A stretch of DNA of 64,000 nucleotides from Bog-105 sp965277435 (GCA_965277435.1 OZ255821.1:6014001-6078000), one strand, 5' to 3'. Positions 18,012 to 26,726 are shown, counted from the first letter of the stretch. Made by a program: numbers and translations. The notes: a model not told the origin generated them from the sequence alone.

Positions 18012-19043
18012 TTAGTCGTCCAGTCCAGCGTACACTTCGTTGTCATAGTCGGACGGCGCTGAAGGCGCGCCACCCACCAAACGTCCCTGATTGTCGAACT
18101 TCATCCCGAACGATAGACCCAGGCCTGACAGGATTTCCTTGATCTCGTTCAGCGACTTGCGCCCGAAGTTCTTGGTCCGCAGCATCTCCGACTCCGATTT
18201 CTGCACCAGGTCGCCGATGGTCTGGATGTTGGCGTTCTTCAGACAGTTGTAAGATCGAACGCTCAACTCGAGTTCCTCTACCGAGCGATTCAGCACTTCG
18301 TTCATCTGATTGATCGCGCGCTCGGCCGGCTCTTCGGCTATTTCAGGCGTCTCCTCGAAGTTAATGAAGATCGTCATGTGATCTTTCAGAAGCTTCGAAG
18401 CTTGGCCAACCGCATCCTGCGGCGAGATCGCACCGTTTGTCCAAACTTCAATCGTCAGCTTGTCGTAGTCGGTGTTCTGTCCGAGACGGGCTGCTTCCAC
18501 GCCGTAATTTACTTTGCGAACTGGTGAATGCACTGAATCGATTGGAATGTAGCCAATCGGCAGGTCTTCATCGTAATTGCGATCCGCCGACACGTAGCCG
18601 CGTCCGCTTTTGATGCGCATTTCGATGTCGAGCTTGCCGCCTTCCCCAACCGTCGCGATATGCAGGTTGCGGTCCAGCACTTCCACGTCGGCGTCTGTCT
18701 CGATCTGGCTGCTCATCACCTCACCCGGCGCTTCCACGCGAAGCCGGGCGATCTTCATGCCTTCGCCCATCATCTTGAACGGCACTTGCTTGAGGTTCAG
18801 GATGATATCGGTAGCGTCTTCCACCACGCCCGGAATCGGGCTGAACTCGTGCGAGACGCCTTCAATGCGAACGCCCGTGATAGCTGCGCCCTCGATCGAG
18901 CTTAGCAATACGCGGCGCAGGCCCGTCCCGATAGTGGATCCGAATCCACGCTCGAACGGTTGTGCTGTGAACTGGCCGAAACGTTCGGTGAGCGACTCGG
19001 TATTCGCTACCAGGCGTTTGGGTTTCTGGAATCCTTTAAACAT
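18012..19043 (-). CDS. rpoA: DNA-directed RNA polymerase alpha subunit
   Basis: The 343-residue protein contains the N-terminal assembly domain (FGSTIGTGLRRVLLSSIEGA, PGVVEDATDIILNLK) and the C-terminal UP-element and activator-binding domain (ELSVRSYNCLKNANIQTIGD, GRKSLNEIKEIL). Full length with a slightly long tail. It lies between rpsD and rplQ as in the alpha operon of most bacteria. A purine-rich SD (AGAAGGGTAGGA) precedes the ATG. Confidence 0.98.
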   Translation of the reverse strand: MFKGFQKPKRLVANTESLTERFGQFTAQPFERGFGSTIGTGLRRVLLSSIEGAAITGVRIEGVSHEFSPIPGVVEDATDIILNLKQVPFKMMGEGMKIARLRVEAPGEVMSSQIETDADVEVLDRNLHIATVGEGGKLDIEMRIKSGRGYVSADRNYDEDLPIGYIPIDSVHSPVRKVNYGVEAARLGQNTDYDKLTIEVWTNGAISPQDAVGQASKLLKDHMTIFINFEETPEIAEEPAERAINQMNEVLNRSVEELELSVRSYNCLKNANIQTIGDLVQKSESEMLRTKNFGRKSLNEIKEILSGLGLSFGMKFDNQGRLVGGAPSAPSDYDNEVYAGLDD

Positions 19044-19069
19044 ATTTTTCCTACCCTTCTCTTGCAGCC

Positions 19070-19702
19070 TTACTTGGAGTACAACTCGACGATGAGCTGC
19101 TCGTTCAACTGAATCTGCACTAACTCTTCCCGCTTCGGCTGCGCTAGTACTCGTCCACGCAGCGCGTCCCGATCCACTTCCAGCCAGGAAGGGCTCGGGG
19201 TGTGCGCGGTAGCATCCCGCGAAGCCAGCAGGCTGCTGTTATTCCGGCTTCGCTCCCGCACCTCGACCGTGTCGCCAACCTTCACTGTGAAGGAAGGAAT
19301 GTTGACTTTCTTGCCGTTCACTGTCATGTGTCCGTGCCGGACGAGCTGCCTACCCTGCGCCCGGCTCGTGGCGAGTCCCATGCGATAGACCACGTTGTCG
19401 AGCCGCTTTTCGAGCATCGCAAGCATCAGCTCACCGGTGATACCTTTTTGATTCACCGCCTTCTCGTAGAGGTTCCGGAACTGACCTTCGAGAATGCGAT
19501 AGTAGCGCCGCGCCTTCTGCTTCTCCCGCAACTGCAGTCCGTATCCAACGATCTTGGCTTTTTTGTCTTTGCCGTGCTGCCCGGGAGCAAAGTTACGCTT
19601 TTCGATGGCACACTTCTCGGTGTGACAACGTTCGCCCTTTAAAAACAATTTCATGCCCTCGCGGCGGCAAAGCCGGCAAACGGGCCCACTATAACGTGCC
19701 AA
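19070..19702 (-). CDS. rpsD: 30S ribosomal protein S4 (zinc-type)
   Basis: A 210-residue protein beginning MARYSGPVCRLCRREG. Cys at positions 9, 12, 26 and 31 (CRLC, CHTEKC) form the zinc-binding N-terminus of the C+ form. The S4 RNA-binding domain (LDNVVYRMGLATSRAQGRQL, VNIPSFTVKVGDTV) follows. It starts assembly of the 30S body and often autoregulates the alpha operon. It is followed by rpoA after 26 bases and preceded by an 90-base spacer after rpsK. Confidence 0.97.
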   Translation of the reverse strand: MARYSGPVCRLCRREGMKLFLKGERCHTEKCAIEKRNFAPGQHGKDKKAKIVGYGLQLREKQKARRYYRILEGQFRNLYEKAVNQKGITGELMLAMLEKRLDNVVYRMGLATSRAQGRQLVRHGHMTVNGKKVNIPSFTVKVGDTVEVRERSRNNSSLLASRDATAHTPSPSWLEVDRDALRGRVLAQPKREELVQIQLNEQLIVELYSK

Positions 19703-19792
19703 TCAATACCCTCCAAATCGCGCCTTTTGTGACGCGTCTCTCACAGGTGCGGTTTACGGCCGGCATGGCCTTCGTCCCGCTTACCAACAAAA

Positions 19793-20200
19793 TCAAACCC
19801 GGCGCTTCTTCGGGGGACGACAGCCATTGTGCGGCATCGGGGTCACGTCTCGGATGGACCGTACTTCAATGCCCGCTGTCGACAAGGCACGCACTGCCGA
19901 TTCGCGGCCCGAACCTGGCCCGGCTACTCGCACTTCCACCGTACGGAGGCCGGATTCCTTCGCCTTGTTGGCCGCTGTCAAAGAAGCCTGCTGCGCCGCG
20001 AAGGGCGTTCCCTTGCGTGAACCACGAAAGCCCAGCGAGCCGGAGCTGGACCACGCCAGCACATTCCCCATTGGATCGGTAAACGTCACAATCGTGTTGT
20101 TGAATGATGCCTGGACGTGTACCAGTCCAAAAGGAATGCTCTTCTTTTCCTTCTTCTTAAACGACTTCTTCTTGCCCGACTTTGCTGGTGCCTTCGCCAT
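19793..20200 (-). CDS. rpsK: 30S ribosomal protein S11
   Basis: A 135-residue protein. The core is canonical: HVQASFNNTIVTFTDPMGNV, then GFRGSRKGTPFAAQ, and the C-terminal RDVTPMPHNGCRPPKKRRV. The N-terminus has a basic extension (MAKAPAKSGKKKSFKKKEKK). It sits on the 30S platform and contacts the 3' end of 16S rRNA. The gene follows rpsM after 17 bases. Confidence 0.97.
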   Translation of the reverse strand: MAKAPAKSGKKKSFKKKEKKSIPFGLVHVQASFNNTIVTFTDPMGNVLAWSSSGSLGFRGSRKGTPFAAQQASLTAANKAKESGLRTVEVRVAGPGSGRESAVRALSTAGIEVRSIRDVTPMPHNGCRPPKKRRV

Positions 20201-20217
20201 GAATCAATAATCCTTAA

Positions 20218-20604
20218 CTAAGTCTTGCCTGTGGCTTTCTTCTTGTTCGCCACCGTACCCTTGCGTGGACCTTTACGCGTTCGGGCATTGGTGTGGGTTC
20301 GCTGCCCGCGTGCCGGCAGTCCGCGGCGGTGGCGCAACCCACGATACGACCCCATTTCCATCAGGCGCTTGATATTCATGGAGACTTCCTTGCGCAGGTC
20401 GCCTTCAATCGCACCCTCACCCTCAATCAGGTTGCGAAGGTGGTTCACTTCTTCTTCTGAAAGCTCGCTCACCTTCTTCTCCGGATCCACCTGGGCCCGG
20501 TGAAGGAGCGACAACGAGCGGGTCCGCCCAATGCCGTAAATGTAGGTCAGCCCGATCGCCGCCCTTTTTCTCGCTGGTAAATCTACGCCTGCAATACGCG
20601 CCAT
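20218..20604 (-). CDS. rpsM: 30S ribosomal protein S13
   Basis: This 128-residue protein begins MARIAGVDLPARKRAAIGLT and contains YIYGIGRTRSLSLL and the C-terminal RHRRGLPARGQRTHTNARTR signature. It lies in the 30S head, contacts the P-site tRNA and forms a bridge with the 50S. It is 33 bases downstream of rpmJ. Confidence 0.97.
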   Translation of the reverse strand: MARIAGVDLPARKRAAIGLTYIYGIGRTRSLSLLHRAQVDPEKKVSELSEEEVNHLRNLIEGEGAIEGDLRKEVSMNIKRLMEMGSYRGLRHRRGLPARGQRTHTNARTRKGPRKGTVANKKKATGKT

Positions 20605-20637
20605 AAATCCTGTTCCTCTAATTCTGTCAAAACGGCT

Positions 20638-20751
20638 TTAGCCCTGCCGCTGTTTGTGCTTCGGATTCGTGCAGATCACGCGCACCACACCGTGGCGGTG
20701 GATCACCTTGCACTTATCGCATAGCTTCTTGACTGATGCCCGTACCTTCAT
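20638..20751 (-). CDS. rpmJ: 50S ribosomal protein L36 (zinc-type)
   Basis: The 37-residue product is MKVRASVKKLCDKCKVIHRH followed by GVVRVICTNPKHKQRQG. The C-x2-C, Cys and His residues (CDKC, IC, KH) form the zinc ribbon of the C+ form. It lies exactly where expected between infA and rpsM, 6 bases after the infA stop. Confidence 0.96.
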   Translation of the reverse strand: MKVRASVKKLCDKCKVIHRHGVVRVICTNPKHKQRQG

Positions 20752-20757
20752 ACGACT

Positions 20758-21000
20758 TTACTGACCTTTCGTCAACAACTCCAAAACTCTTCCGCGCGTC
20801 CGGTCCTGTACCGATACCGCCACCCGTACCCGGTCACCTACCCGCAGCCGCACAAAATTGGCACGCTGCGAACTGGTCAGATGCGCCACCAATTCGTGTT
20901 CGCCTTCCAGTCTGACTCGCACCAAAGCACTCGGCAGCAGTTCGACCACGATTCCATCCGTAGCCCGTTCGCCGCTTCCCTGCGTTTCGCTTCCCCCCAC
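20758..21000 (-). CDS. infA: Translation initiation factor IF-1 (divergent)
   Basis: The protein has 80 residues with the S1/OB fold pattern of IF-1: DGIVVELLPSALVRVRLEG, LVAHLTSSQRANFVRLRVGD and RTRGRVLELL. It differs from typical IF-1 (72 residues): there is a Gly/Ser/Glu-rich 13-residue N-terminal extension and the usual C-terminal ITYR is replaced by LELLTKGQ. Position between map and rpmJ is standard. It should bind the 30S A site during initiation. I read it as the true, diverged IF-1, but another copy elsewhere is possible. Confidence 0.88.
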   Translation of the reverse strand: MGGSETQGSGERATDGIVVELLPSALVRVRLEGEHELVAHLTSSQRANFVRLRVGDRVRVAVSVQDRTRGRVLELLTKGQ

Positions 21001-21006
21001 TAGTGC

Positions 21007-21777
21007 TCACGGCCGCGTTAAAACCCACGGTCCATTGTCGGTCACCGCCACCATATGCTCAAAGTGAGCCGAATACGAACCATCCTGCGCCACCGCCGTC
21101 CACTTGTCCGACAGCACCTTAGTGTCCGGCTTGCCGACGTTCACCATCGGCTCAATCGCCAGCACCATACCGGGTTTCAGCCGCGGATTCTCTCCACGCC
21201 GGTCGACATAATTCGGGATCTGCGGCTCTTCATGCAGCGAAGTCCCAATCCCGTGCCCCACAAACTCCCGCACAATCGAAAATCCATGCGATACCACGTA
21301 TTTCTCGACCGTGCCACAAACGTCAAATAAGCGATTGCCGGCACGTACCCGGTCGATCGCCAATTCTAAACTTTCCTCGGTAATTTTTAACAACCGCTCC
21401 ACCGAATCATTCACTTCACCGACCGCCACTGTGATGGCCGAATCACCGTAATAGCCATCCAACTGCACGCCCGTATCCAAAGAAATAATGTCGCCCGATT
21501 TTAAGTGACGCCTCGCAGAGGGCATCCCATGAACCACTTCGTCATTCACCGATGCACAGAGCGCGTACGGAAACTTCGTTCCGGCAGCCTGCGAGTAGTA
21601 ACCTTTAAAGGCCGGCTTCGCTCCCGCATCCCGAATCATTTTCTCTGTGGCCACTTCCAGGTCTTGCGTACTGACGCCAGCAGCTACCAAACCCTTCAAA
21701 TCCTGCAAAATCCGATACACCAACAAACCGCTTCGCCGCAGCTTCTCTAATTCCATTGCACTACGACGCACAATCAC
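21007..21777 (-). CDS. map: Methionine aminopeptidase, type I
   Basis: A 256-residue enzyme that removes N-terminal Met from nascent proteins. Metal ligands are in LDTGVQLDGYYGDSAI (two Asp), VGHGIGTSLHEEP (His) and MVLAIEPM (Glu), with the last Glu near HFEHMVAV. The GTG start overlaps the adk stop (GTGA); an ATG seven codons later (MELEKLRRSG) is an alternative start. It is co-transcribed with adk and infA. Confidence 0.96.
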   Translation of the reverse strand: MIVRRSAMELEKLRRSGLLVYRILQDLKGLVAAGVSTQDLEVATEKMIRDAGAKPAFKGYYSQAAGTKFPYALCASVNDEVVHGMPSARRHLKSGDIISLDTGVQLDGYYGDSAITVAVGEVNDSVERLLKITEESLELAIDRVRAGNRLFDVCGTVEKYVVSHGFSIVREFVGHGIGTSLHEEPQIPNYVDRRGENPRLKPGMVLAIEPMVNVGKPDTKVLSDKWTAVAQDGSYSAHFEHMVAVTDNGPWVLTRP

Positions 21778-22490
21778 GACCTGCTACTCTTCTTCCCGCT
21801 CGCCGCTGTTTCCGTCTCTTTCAGCAATCCTCGAATTTGCTGCAGAATCTCTTCGGGAGCAGCGTCTCCGCCTGGCACTTGGAACAGTGGTACACCCGCT
21901 TCCCGGAAAAAATTCAAGATCGGTACGGTCTGCCGGTCATACTCGAACAAGCGCTCTCGTATCACCGCTTCCTGATCATCCTCGCGAGTCACCAGAGCGG
22001 CTCCATCCAGGTCGCAAATTCCAGCCACTTTCGGAGGATTGGTAGTTAAGCTGTAGAGAGTTCCACAGACCGGACACTGACGACGACCACTCAGACGCGC
22101 TGCGATCTTCTCGTAGTCAACCACCAAGTGTAGCACGGCCACGCCAAAGCCATTTTTTTGCAGGAGATCCAGCAACACCCCTGCCTGATTCAAAGTCCGG
22201 GGATATCCGTCCAGAATCACCCCATTGCGCGCGTCCGGCTCGGCTAAACGCTGCTCCACCAGCTGGTTCACGAGCTCATTCGGAACCAGCTTCCCCGCTT
22301 TGATCAGCGCCTGCGCCTGTCGTCCGATCTCGTCTCCTCGCCCGATATGCATGCGCAACATGTCTCCGGTCGAAATGTGCGGTACATTCAGGTGGCTCTT
22401 CAAGAGTTTGGCCTGGGTCCCTTTTCCCGATCCGGGCGAACCGAATAGAATCACTGCCAGTGAAGGCCGTTGTGCAATGTCAGAGGGCAA
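21774..22490 (-). CDS. adk: Adenylate kinase with zinc-type LID
   Basis: A 238-residue enzyme (ATP + AMP to 2 ADP). The P-loop is FGSPGSGKGTQ near residue 20, followed by ISTGDMLR and DGYPRTLNQA. The LID contains CPVC and later CDLD, a Cys3-Asp arrangement as in Gram-positive and many other zinc-binding kinases. The tail is about 20 residues longer than E. coli Adk and ends in a basic KKSSRS. It starts 8 bases after secY, the usual spc-operon order. Confidence 0.96.
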   Translation of the reverse strand: MPSDIAQRPSLAVILFGSPGSGKGTQAKLLKSHLNVPHISTGDMLRMHIGRGDEIGRQAQALIKAGKLVPNELVNQLVEQRLAEPDARNGVILDGYPRTLNQAGVLLDLLQKNGFGVAVLHLVVDYEKIAARLSGRRQCPVCGTLYSLTTNPPKVAGICDLDGAALVTREDDQEAVIRERLFEYDRQTVPILNFFREAGVPLFQVPGGDAAPEEILQQIRGLLKETETAASGKKSSRS

Positions 22491-22498
22491 ATGGCAGC

Positions 22499-23905
22499 CT
22501 AACTGGTAGAACTACGGCGGCCACGGATGCGACCGGACCGCGGCGTGAAACCGTCGTAATGTCGCATGATCAACTGCGCTTCGATCTGATTCACCGTGTC
22601 CATCGCCACGCCAACCACAATCAGCAGCGAAGTACCACCAAAGAAGAAGTTCACACCCAAGCCATCCAGCAGCCAGCGCGGAAAATGCGCATCGATGAAA
22701 TTTCCCATCACCGGCAAATGCTGCAGCCGGATTCCCTGGATCATAATCTGCGGAATGATCGAGAGCAGGGCCAGGTATAACCCACCGACTACCGTGATCT
22801 TCGACAGGATTTTATCCATGTAATCTGCCGTGTTCTTGCCCGGCCGGATACCCGGAATGAACCCGCCATATTTCCGCATGTTGTCGGCGGCTTCACTCGG
22901 GTTGAAGATAATCGACACGTAAAAAAAGCAGAAGAATACGATCAGTAAGATGAAAACCAGGTAATAAGTTGGCTCAGCTCCGCCTAGCGCACCGAGCATG
23001 TTACCCAGCCACTTACTGTTCTTCACTACGGGAAATTGCATTGCTGTCGCGGGAAGCGCCAGCAGCGACGAAGCAAAAATGATCGGGATCACTCCGCCGG
23101 CATTTACTTTCAGCGGTAAGTGTGTCGACTGGCCGCCCATCATCCGGCGTCCAATCACCCGCTTGGCATATTGCACCGGAATGCGCCGTTCCCCGCGCTC
23201 CACAAGTACGATAAAGCCGACCACCGCGACCATCAAGGCGATGATAATGACCATCTGCGGCACCGGCCACTGGTGTGTGACGAACGTGTTCGTGTAAATG
23301 CTGGTAATGGCGTTCGGCAAACCAACAATAATGCCGACGAAAATGATCAGCGACATGCCGTTGCCGATCCCGCGATCGGTGATCTGCTCACCCAGCCACA
23401 TGATGAAAGCGGAGCCGGCGGTAAATGTCAGCACCGTCATCGAGATGAATACGAAACCGGGATTCAGTACGAAATGGCCATCCGAATTCTGCAGCGCGAA
23501 GGCGATACCAATGGATTGAATGACCGCCAGCGCCACCGTTAAGTAGCGCGTCCATTGGGTAATCTTCCGCCGCCCGAGCTCTCCTTCTTTCTGGAGCTTG
23601 TCGAGCGTCGGAATAACCACTGTGAGCAGTTGGAGAATGATCGAAGACGTAATGTATGGCGTAATTCCCAACGCGAAAATCGACATGCGCCGCAGCATTC
23701 CGCCGCTGAACAAGTCGAAATACCCGAGGAATCCGCCCGAGGCATTGCGCTGGAAAAAGTCCAGAAAGCGGGCCGTATCAATGCCGGGAGTCGGTACATA
23801 GGCGCCTACCCGATAGACCGCCAGCAATCCAAGCGTAAACAGCACGCGGTACCGCAGGTCCGCGATACGGAACATGTTTCCCAATGCTTCGAAGAACTTC
23901 TGCAT
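22499..23905 (-). CDS. secY: Preprotein translocase subunit SecY
   Basis: A 468-residue integral membrane protein with about ten transmembrane segments. Typical sequences are YRVGAYVPTPGID near residue 30, LGITPYITSSIILQLL, ERGERRIPVQYAKRVIGRRM, GVIPIIFASSLLALP and the C-terminal MRHYDGF. It forms the channel for Sec-dependent export together with SecE and SecG, encoded elsewhere. The gene follows rplO across a 40-base spacer that contains part of a dispersed repeat. Confidence 0.97.
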   Translation of the reverse strand: MQKFFEALGNMFRIADLRYRVLFTLGLLAVYRVGAYVPTPGIDTARFLDFFQRNASGGFLGYFDLFSGGMLRRMSIFALGITPYITSSIILQLLTVVIPTLDKLQKEGELGRRKITQWTRYLTVALAVIQSIGIAFALQNSDGHFVLNPGFVFISMTVLTFTAGSAFIMWLGEQITDRGIGNGMSLIIFVGIIVGLPNAITSIYTNTFVTHQWPVPQMVIIIALMVAVVGFIVLVERGERRIPVQYAKRVIGRRMMGGQSTHLPLKVNAGGVIPIIFASSLLALPATAMQFPVVKNSKWLGNMLGALGGAEPTYYLVFILLIVFFCFFYVSIIFNPSEAADNMRKYGGFIPGIRPGKNTADYMDKILSKITVVGGLYLALLSIIPQIMIQGIRLQHLPVMGNFIDAHFPRWLLDGLGVNFFFGGTSLLIVVGVAMDTVNQIEAQLIMRHYDGFTPRSGRIRGRRSSTS

Positions 23906-23937
23906 GTTTCAATGTGCCTTTGCGCGTTCTATGCCGA

Positions 23938-23962
23938 CCACTCCCTCACGGTCGTGGCTCTG
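23938..23962. repeat. Dispersed 25-base repeat, copy 2 (overlaps rplO 3' end)
   Basis: Identical to 17516-17540. It covers the last codons and the stop codon of rplO (the TGA is at 23946-23948) and part of the secY-rplO spacer. The repeat therefore encodes the terminal LSEPRP-like residues of L15. Confidence 0.8.
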
Positions 23963-24416
23963 AAAGAGGCTGTTTGCGTTCCAACACGGAAACGCTACCG
24001 CCTGCCTTTTCAATCTTCTCTTGCGCCGACTTCGAGAATATGTGCGCCGTCACCTTGATCTTGCGCGTCAGTTCGCCATTGCCCAGAATCTTCAAGCCCG
24101 CGTTCAACTTCTTCAACAGGCCACTCGCCTTCAGCGACTCGGGCGTGAAGCTATCGCCTTCCAGTTTCTCGAGCGCGCCTACGTTGATTACCGAAAACTC
24201 TTTGTGAAAGATATTCGTGAACCCGCGCTTCGGCAAACGGCGATGCAGCGGCATCTGGCCGCCCTCAAAGCCGCGCATTTTGCTATAGCCGGAAATTGAT
24301 TTCGCACCTTTCGCGCCGCGCCCCGCAAATTTACCGCGGCCCGTGCCCATACCTTGGCCAATGCGGCGTTTTTTGCGTTGTTGGCCCTTCGGAGGTCGTA
24401 AATTGCTTAAATTCAT
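23946..24416 (-). CDS. rplO: 50S ribosomal protein L15
   Basis: A 156-residue protein with the L15 N-terminus MNLSNLRPPKGQQRKKRRIG and GRGAKGAKSISGYSK. The last residues (PLSEPRP) are encoded inside a dispersed 25-base repeat, so the natural C-terminus has been extended or replaced. It binds 23S rRNA late in 50S assembly. rpmD precedes it after 17 bases. Confidence 0.97.
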   Translation of the reverse strand: MNLSNLRPPKGQQRKKRRIGQGMGTGRGKFAGRGAKGAKSISGYSKMRGFEGGQMPLHRRLPKRGFTNIFHKEFSVINVGALEKLEGDSFTPESLKASGLLKKLNAGLKILGNGELTRKIKVTAHIFSKSAQEKIEKAGGSVSVLERKQPLSEPRP

Positions 24417-24433
24417 GTTCGTTCTCTACCCGG

Positions 24434-24622
24434 TCAATCCTTGACGATTTCGAGCAGGTGCGGCACCTTCTTCACCATGCCGCGAAAGCCTGGCGTGTCG
24501 GGGCGTTCTACTACCCGGTTGATTTTGTGCAGCCCGAGCGACTTCACAATGTTCTTGTGCGCTTGCGGGGTGCAGATTACGCTGCGCACCAACTTGATCT
24601 TGATTTTGCCTTCAGTAGCCAT
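24434..24622 (-). CDS. rpmD: 50S ribosomal protein L30
   Basis: A 62-residue protein with the L30 pattern IKIKLVRSVICTPQAHKNIV and LGLHKINRVVERPDTPGFRG. Its length matches the bacterial family. It lies between rpsE and rplO in standard spc order. Confidence 0.96.
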   Translation of the reverse strand: MATEGKIKIKLVRSVICTPQAHKNIVKSLGLHKINRVVERPDTPGFRGMVKKVPHLLEIVKD

Positions 24623-24644
24623 TTCGCTCCCTGCCCTCGCTCAC

Positions 24645-25160
24645 TTACAACCGCTCGATCGGCAGCCCGCGCATGTCCGCAATCGCTGTCTTATCGCACA
24701 ATTGCTCGAGCGCGTCAATCGTCGCTTTCACCACGTTATGCGCGTTGTGCGAGCCGAGCGACTTTGTCAACACGTTCGGAATTCCGACCGCTTGAATCAC
24801 GGCCCGCACGGGTCCGCCCGCAATCACTCCAGTACCGGCCGGAGCCGGCTTCAACAACACCAGCCCGCTCCCGAATCGCCCTAAAACCGCGTGCCGGATG
24901 GTCGTGTCGAGCACGTTCACTTTGCGCAAATTCTTCTTGGCGGCTTCAATGCCCTTCTTGATCGCCGAGGGAACTTCCTTCGCTTTACCAGTTCCATACC
25001 CGACCACCTTCGCGCCCGGATCGCCCACCACCACCAGCGCCGAGAAGCTCATGTTCTTTCCGCCCTTGACCACCTTCGTCACGCGATTAATACTCACCAC
25101 CTGTTCCTTCAGGTTCAGGTTATGCGTGTCGACACGCTTCGCACGTACAGTCACTGCCAT
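24645..25160 (-). CDS. rpsE: 30S ribosomal protein S5
   Basis: The protein has 171 residues. The double-stranded RNA-binding domain is recognisable from LKEQVVSINRVTKVVKGGKN and the C-terminal domain from VLLKPAPAGTGVIAGGPVRA and SLGSHNAHNVVKAT. It forms the mRNA entry side of the 30S and affects accuracy. It starts 6 bases after rplR. Confidence 0.97.
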   Translation of the reverse strand: MAVTVRAKRVDTHNLNLKEQVVSINRVTKVVKGGKNMSFSALVVVGDPGAKVVGYGTGKAKEVPSAIKKGIEAAKKNLRKVNVLDTTIRHAVLGRFGSGLVLLKPAPAGTGVIAGGPVRAVIQAVGIPNVLTKSLGSHNAHNVVKATIDALEQLCDKTAIADMRGLPIERL

Positions 25161-25166
25161 TTGTAG

Positions 25167-25523
25167 TTAAAACTCCAGACCCGCTGCACGGGCCGCATCT
25201 GCCAACGCTTTGATCCGCCCGTGATACAGGTAGCCGCCCCGGTCGAATACTACTTTACTGATCCCTTTTTCTTTGGCCCGCTCGGCGACCGCTTTGCCAA
25301 TCAGCTTGGCGCCTTCCACGTTGCCGCCTTTGCCGCGCATGTCTTTTTCGATCGAGCCGGCGGCGGCAATGGTGTGCCCCTGTCCGTCGTCGATCACCTG
25401 CGCATAAATGTGATTCACGCTGCGGAAGACCGCCAGCCGCGGGCGCTCCGGCGTTCCCGACACCCGGCTGCGAATGCGTTTGTGAATCCGGTCCCGTATC
25501 TCTCTTCTGGAATCTCGAGCCAT
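25167..25523 (-). CDS. rplR: 50S ribosomal protein L18
   Basis: A 118-residue protein with RVSGTPERPRLAVFRSVNHI and the C-terminal VVFDRGGYLYHGRIKALADA. It binds 5S rRNA with L5. Its ATG overlaps the rplF stop by one base (TAATG), showing translational coupling. Confidence 0.97.
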   Translation of the reverse strand: MARDSRREIRDRIHKRIRSRVSGTPERPRLAVFRSVNHIYAQVIDDGQGHTIAAAGSIEKDMRGKGGNVEGAKLIGKAVAERAKEKGISKVVFDRGGYLYHGRIKALADAARAAGLEF

Positions 25524-26059
25524 TACTTACTCCCCGCTCCTGTCTTACCGGCCTTCTTGCGCAACGTCTCGCCGGTATAGCGAACGCCCTTGTTCTTGTA
25601 GGGATCGGGCGGACGGAGCATGCGAATCTGCGCTGCGATCTGTCCGACTACCTGGCGATCGAAGCCGCTTAACACCAGGTGCGTCTGCTTATCTATCTTG
25701 AGATCTACGCCCGCCGGCAGCAGCACCTCGATCGGGTGCGAATAGCCCAGCGTGAAAGTCGCAACCTGGCCTTTGACATCGGCACGGTACCCGGTTCCTA
25801 CAATATCCAGCTCGCGCGTGAATCCGCCCGAGACGCCTTGCACGGCATTCGCCGTCAGCGCTCGCGTCAGCCCATGCAGCGCCGCGTACTTATCGCTATC
25901 GCGCACCACTTCGAGTTGGCCGTCCTTCTGCTCCACATGCACGCCGGCCGGGATCGGTATCGTCAGCTTCCCCTTCGGACCTTCCACCTGCACCACGTCA
26001 CCGATGTTGATTTTGACCCCTTTCGGCAAGGGAATGGGTTTCTTTCCTACTCGTGACAT
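25523..26059 (-). CDS. rplF: 50S ribosomal protein L6
   Basis: A 178-residue protein beginning MSRVGKKPIPLPKGVKINIG, with the C-terminal signature PPDPYKNKGVRYTGE. It sits near the sarcin-ricin loop and the factor-binding centre. It is followed directly by rplR and is 6 bases after rpsH. Confidence 0.97.
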   Translation of the reverse strand: MSRVGKKPIPLPKGVKINIGDVVQVEGPKGKLTIPIPAGVHVEQKDGQLEVVRDSDKYAALHGLTRALTANAVQGVSGGFTRELDIVGTGYRADVKGQVATFTLGYSHPIEVLLPAGVDLKIDKQTHLVLSGFDRQVVGQIAAQIRMLRPPDPYKNKGVRYTGETLRKKAGKTGAGSK

Positions 26060-26065
26060 CGTTCG

Positions 26066-26461
26066 TTACCAGATCTGGCAGAGAACTTCTCCGCCCACGC
26101 CTTCCTTGCGTGCAGTCAGGCCCGTCATCACGCCCTTCGGCGTTGTCAAAATATTGATTCCGAGACCGCCCAGAATGCGCGGAATCTCTTTGCTGCCCAC
26201 GTACACCCGGCAGCCGGGCCGCGACACTCGCTCAATCCGTGAGATCACCGGTAGATTGCCCGGCGTGTACTTCAGATACAACCGGATAAATTTCTTCGCG
26301 CCTTCTTCCGTCAGCTTGAAGTTGAGAATGTAGCCCTCTTCTTTCAAAATCCGCGCCAGCTCATTCTTCAACCGCGACGCGGGTACATCCACCTTGGCAT
26401 GGCGCGCAATCAATGCATTTCGGACGCGCGTCAACATGTCGGCAATGGGGTCTGCTGTCAT
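26066..26461 (-). CDS. rpsH: 30S ribosomal protein S8
   Basis: A 131-residue protein beginning MTADPIADMLTRVRNALIAR, with the C-terminal ILTTPKGVMTGLTARKEGVG signature. It is a 16S rRNA-binding protein of the central domain and, in E. coli, the repressor of the spc operon. No obvious S8-like operator mimic was seen near rplE. Confidence 0.97.
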   Translation of the reverse strand: MTADPIADMLTRVRNALIARHAKVDVPASRLKNELARILKEEGYILNFKLTEEGAKKFIRLYLKYTPGNLPVISRIERVSRPGCRVYVGSKEIPRILGGLGINILTTPKGVMTGLTARKEGVGGEVLCQIW

Positions 26462-26501
26462 TTACTTACCTTCAGCACCTTTCATTCCTGTATATCCTGT
26501 C

Positions 26502-26726
26502 TTACCAGCTGGCCTTGGTTACGCCTGGCACTTCCCCCGCCAAGGCGAACTTCCGGAAACAGATCCGGCACAACGAGAATTTGCGCAGATACCCGCGCGG
26601 ACGTCCGCAGTTTTTGCAGCGGTTCCGCAAGCGAGTCGGAAACTTTACCTTTGTTCCGTCTTTGCGTGCCTGCGCCATCACGGCCGCCTTCTTTACTTCC
26701 TTCGCGATCTTTGCAGTGGTTGCCAT
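26502..26726 (-). CDS. rpsN: 30S ribosomal protein S14 (zinc-type)
   Basis: A 74-residue protein with CKNCGRPRGYLRKFSLCRIC, the zinc ribbon of type Z S14, and the C-terminal GVTKASW. An N-terminal extension of about 13 residues (MATTAKIAKEVKK) precedes the 61-residue canonical protein. It binds the 30S head and the gene sits in standard spc order after rplE. Confidence 0.95.
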   Translation of the reverse strand: MATTAKIAKEVKKAAVMAQARKDGTKVKFPTRLRNRCKNCGRPRGYLRKFSLCRICFRKFALAGEVPGVTKASW

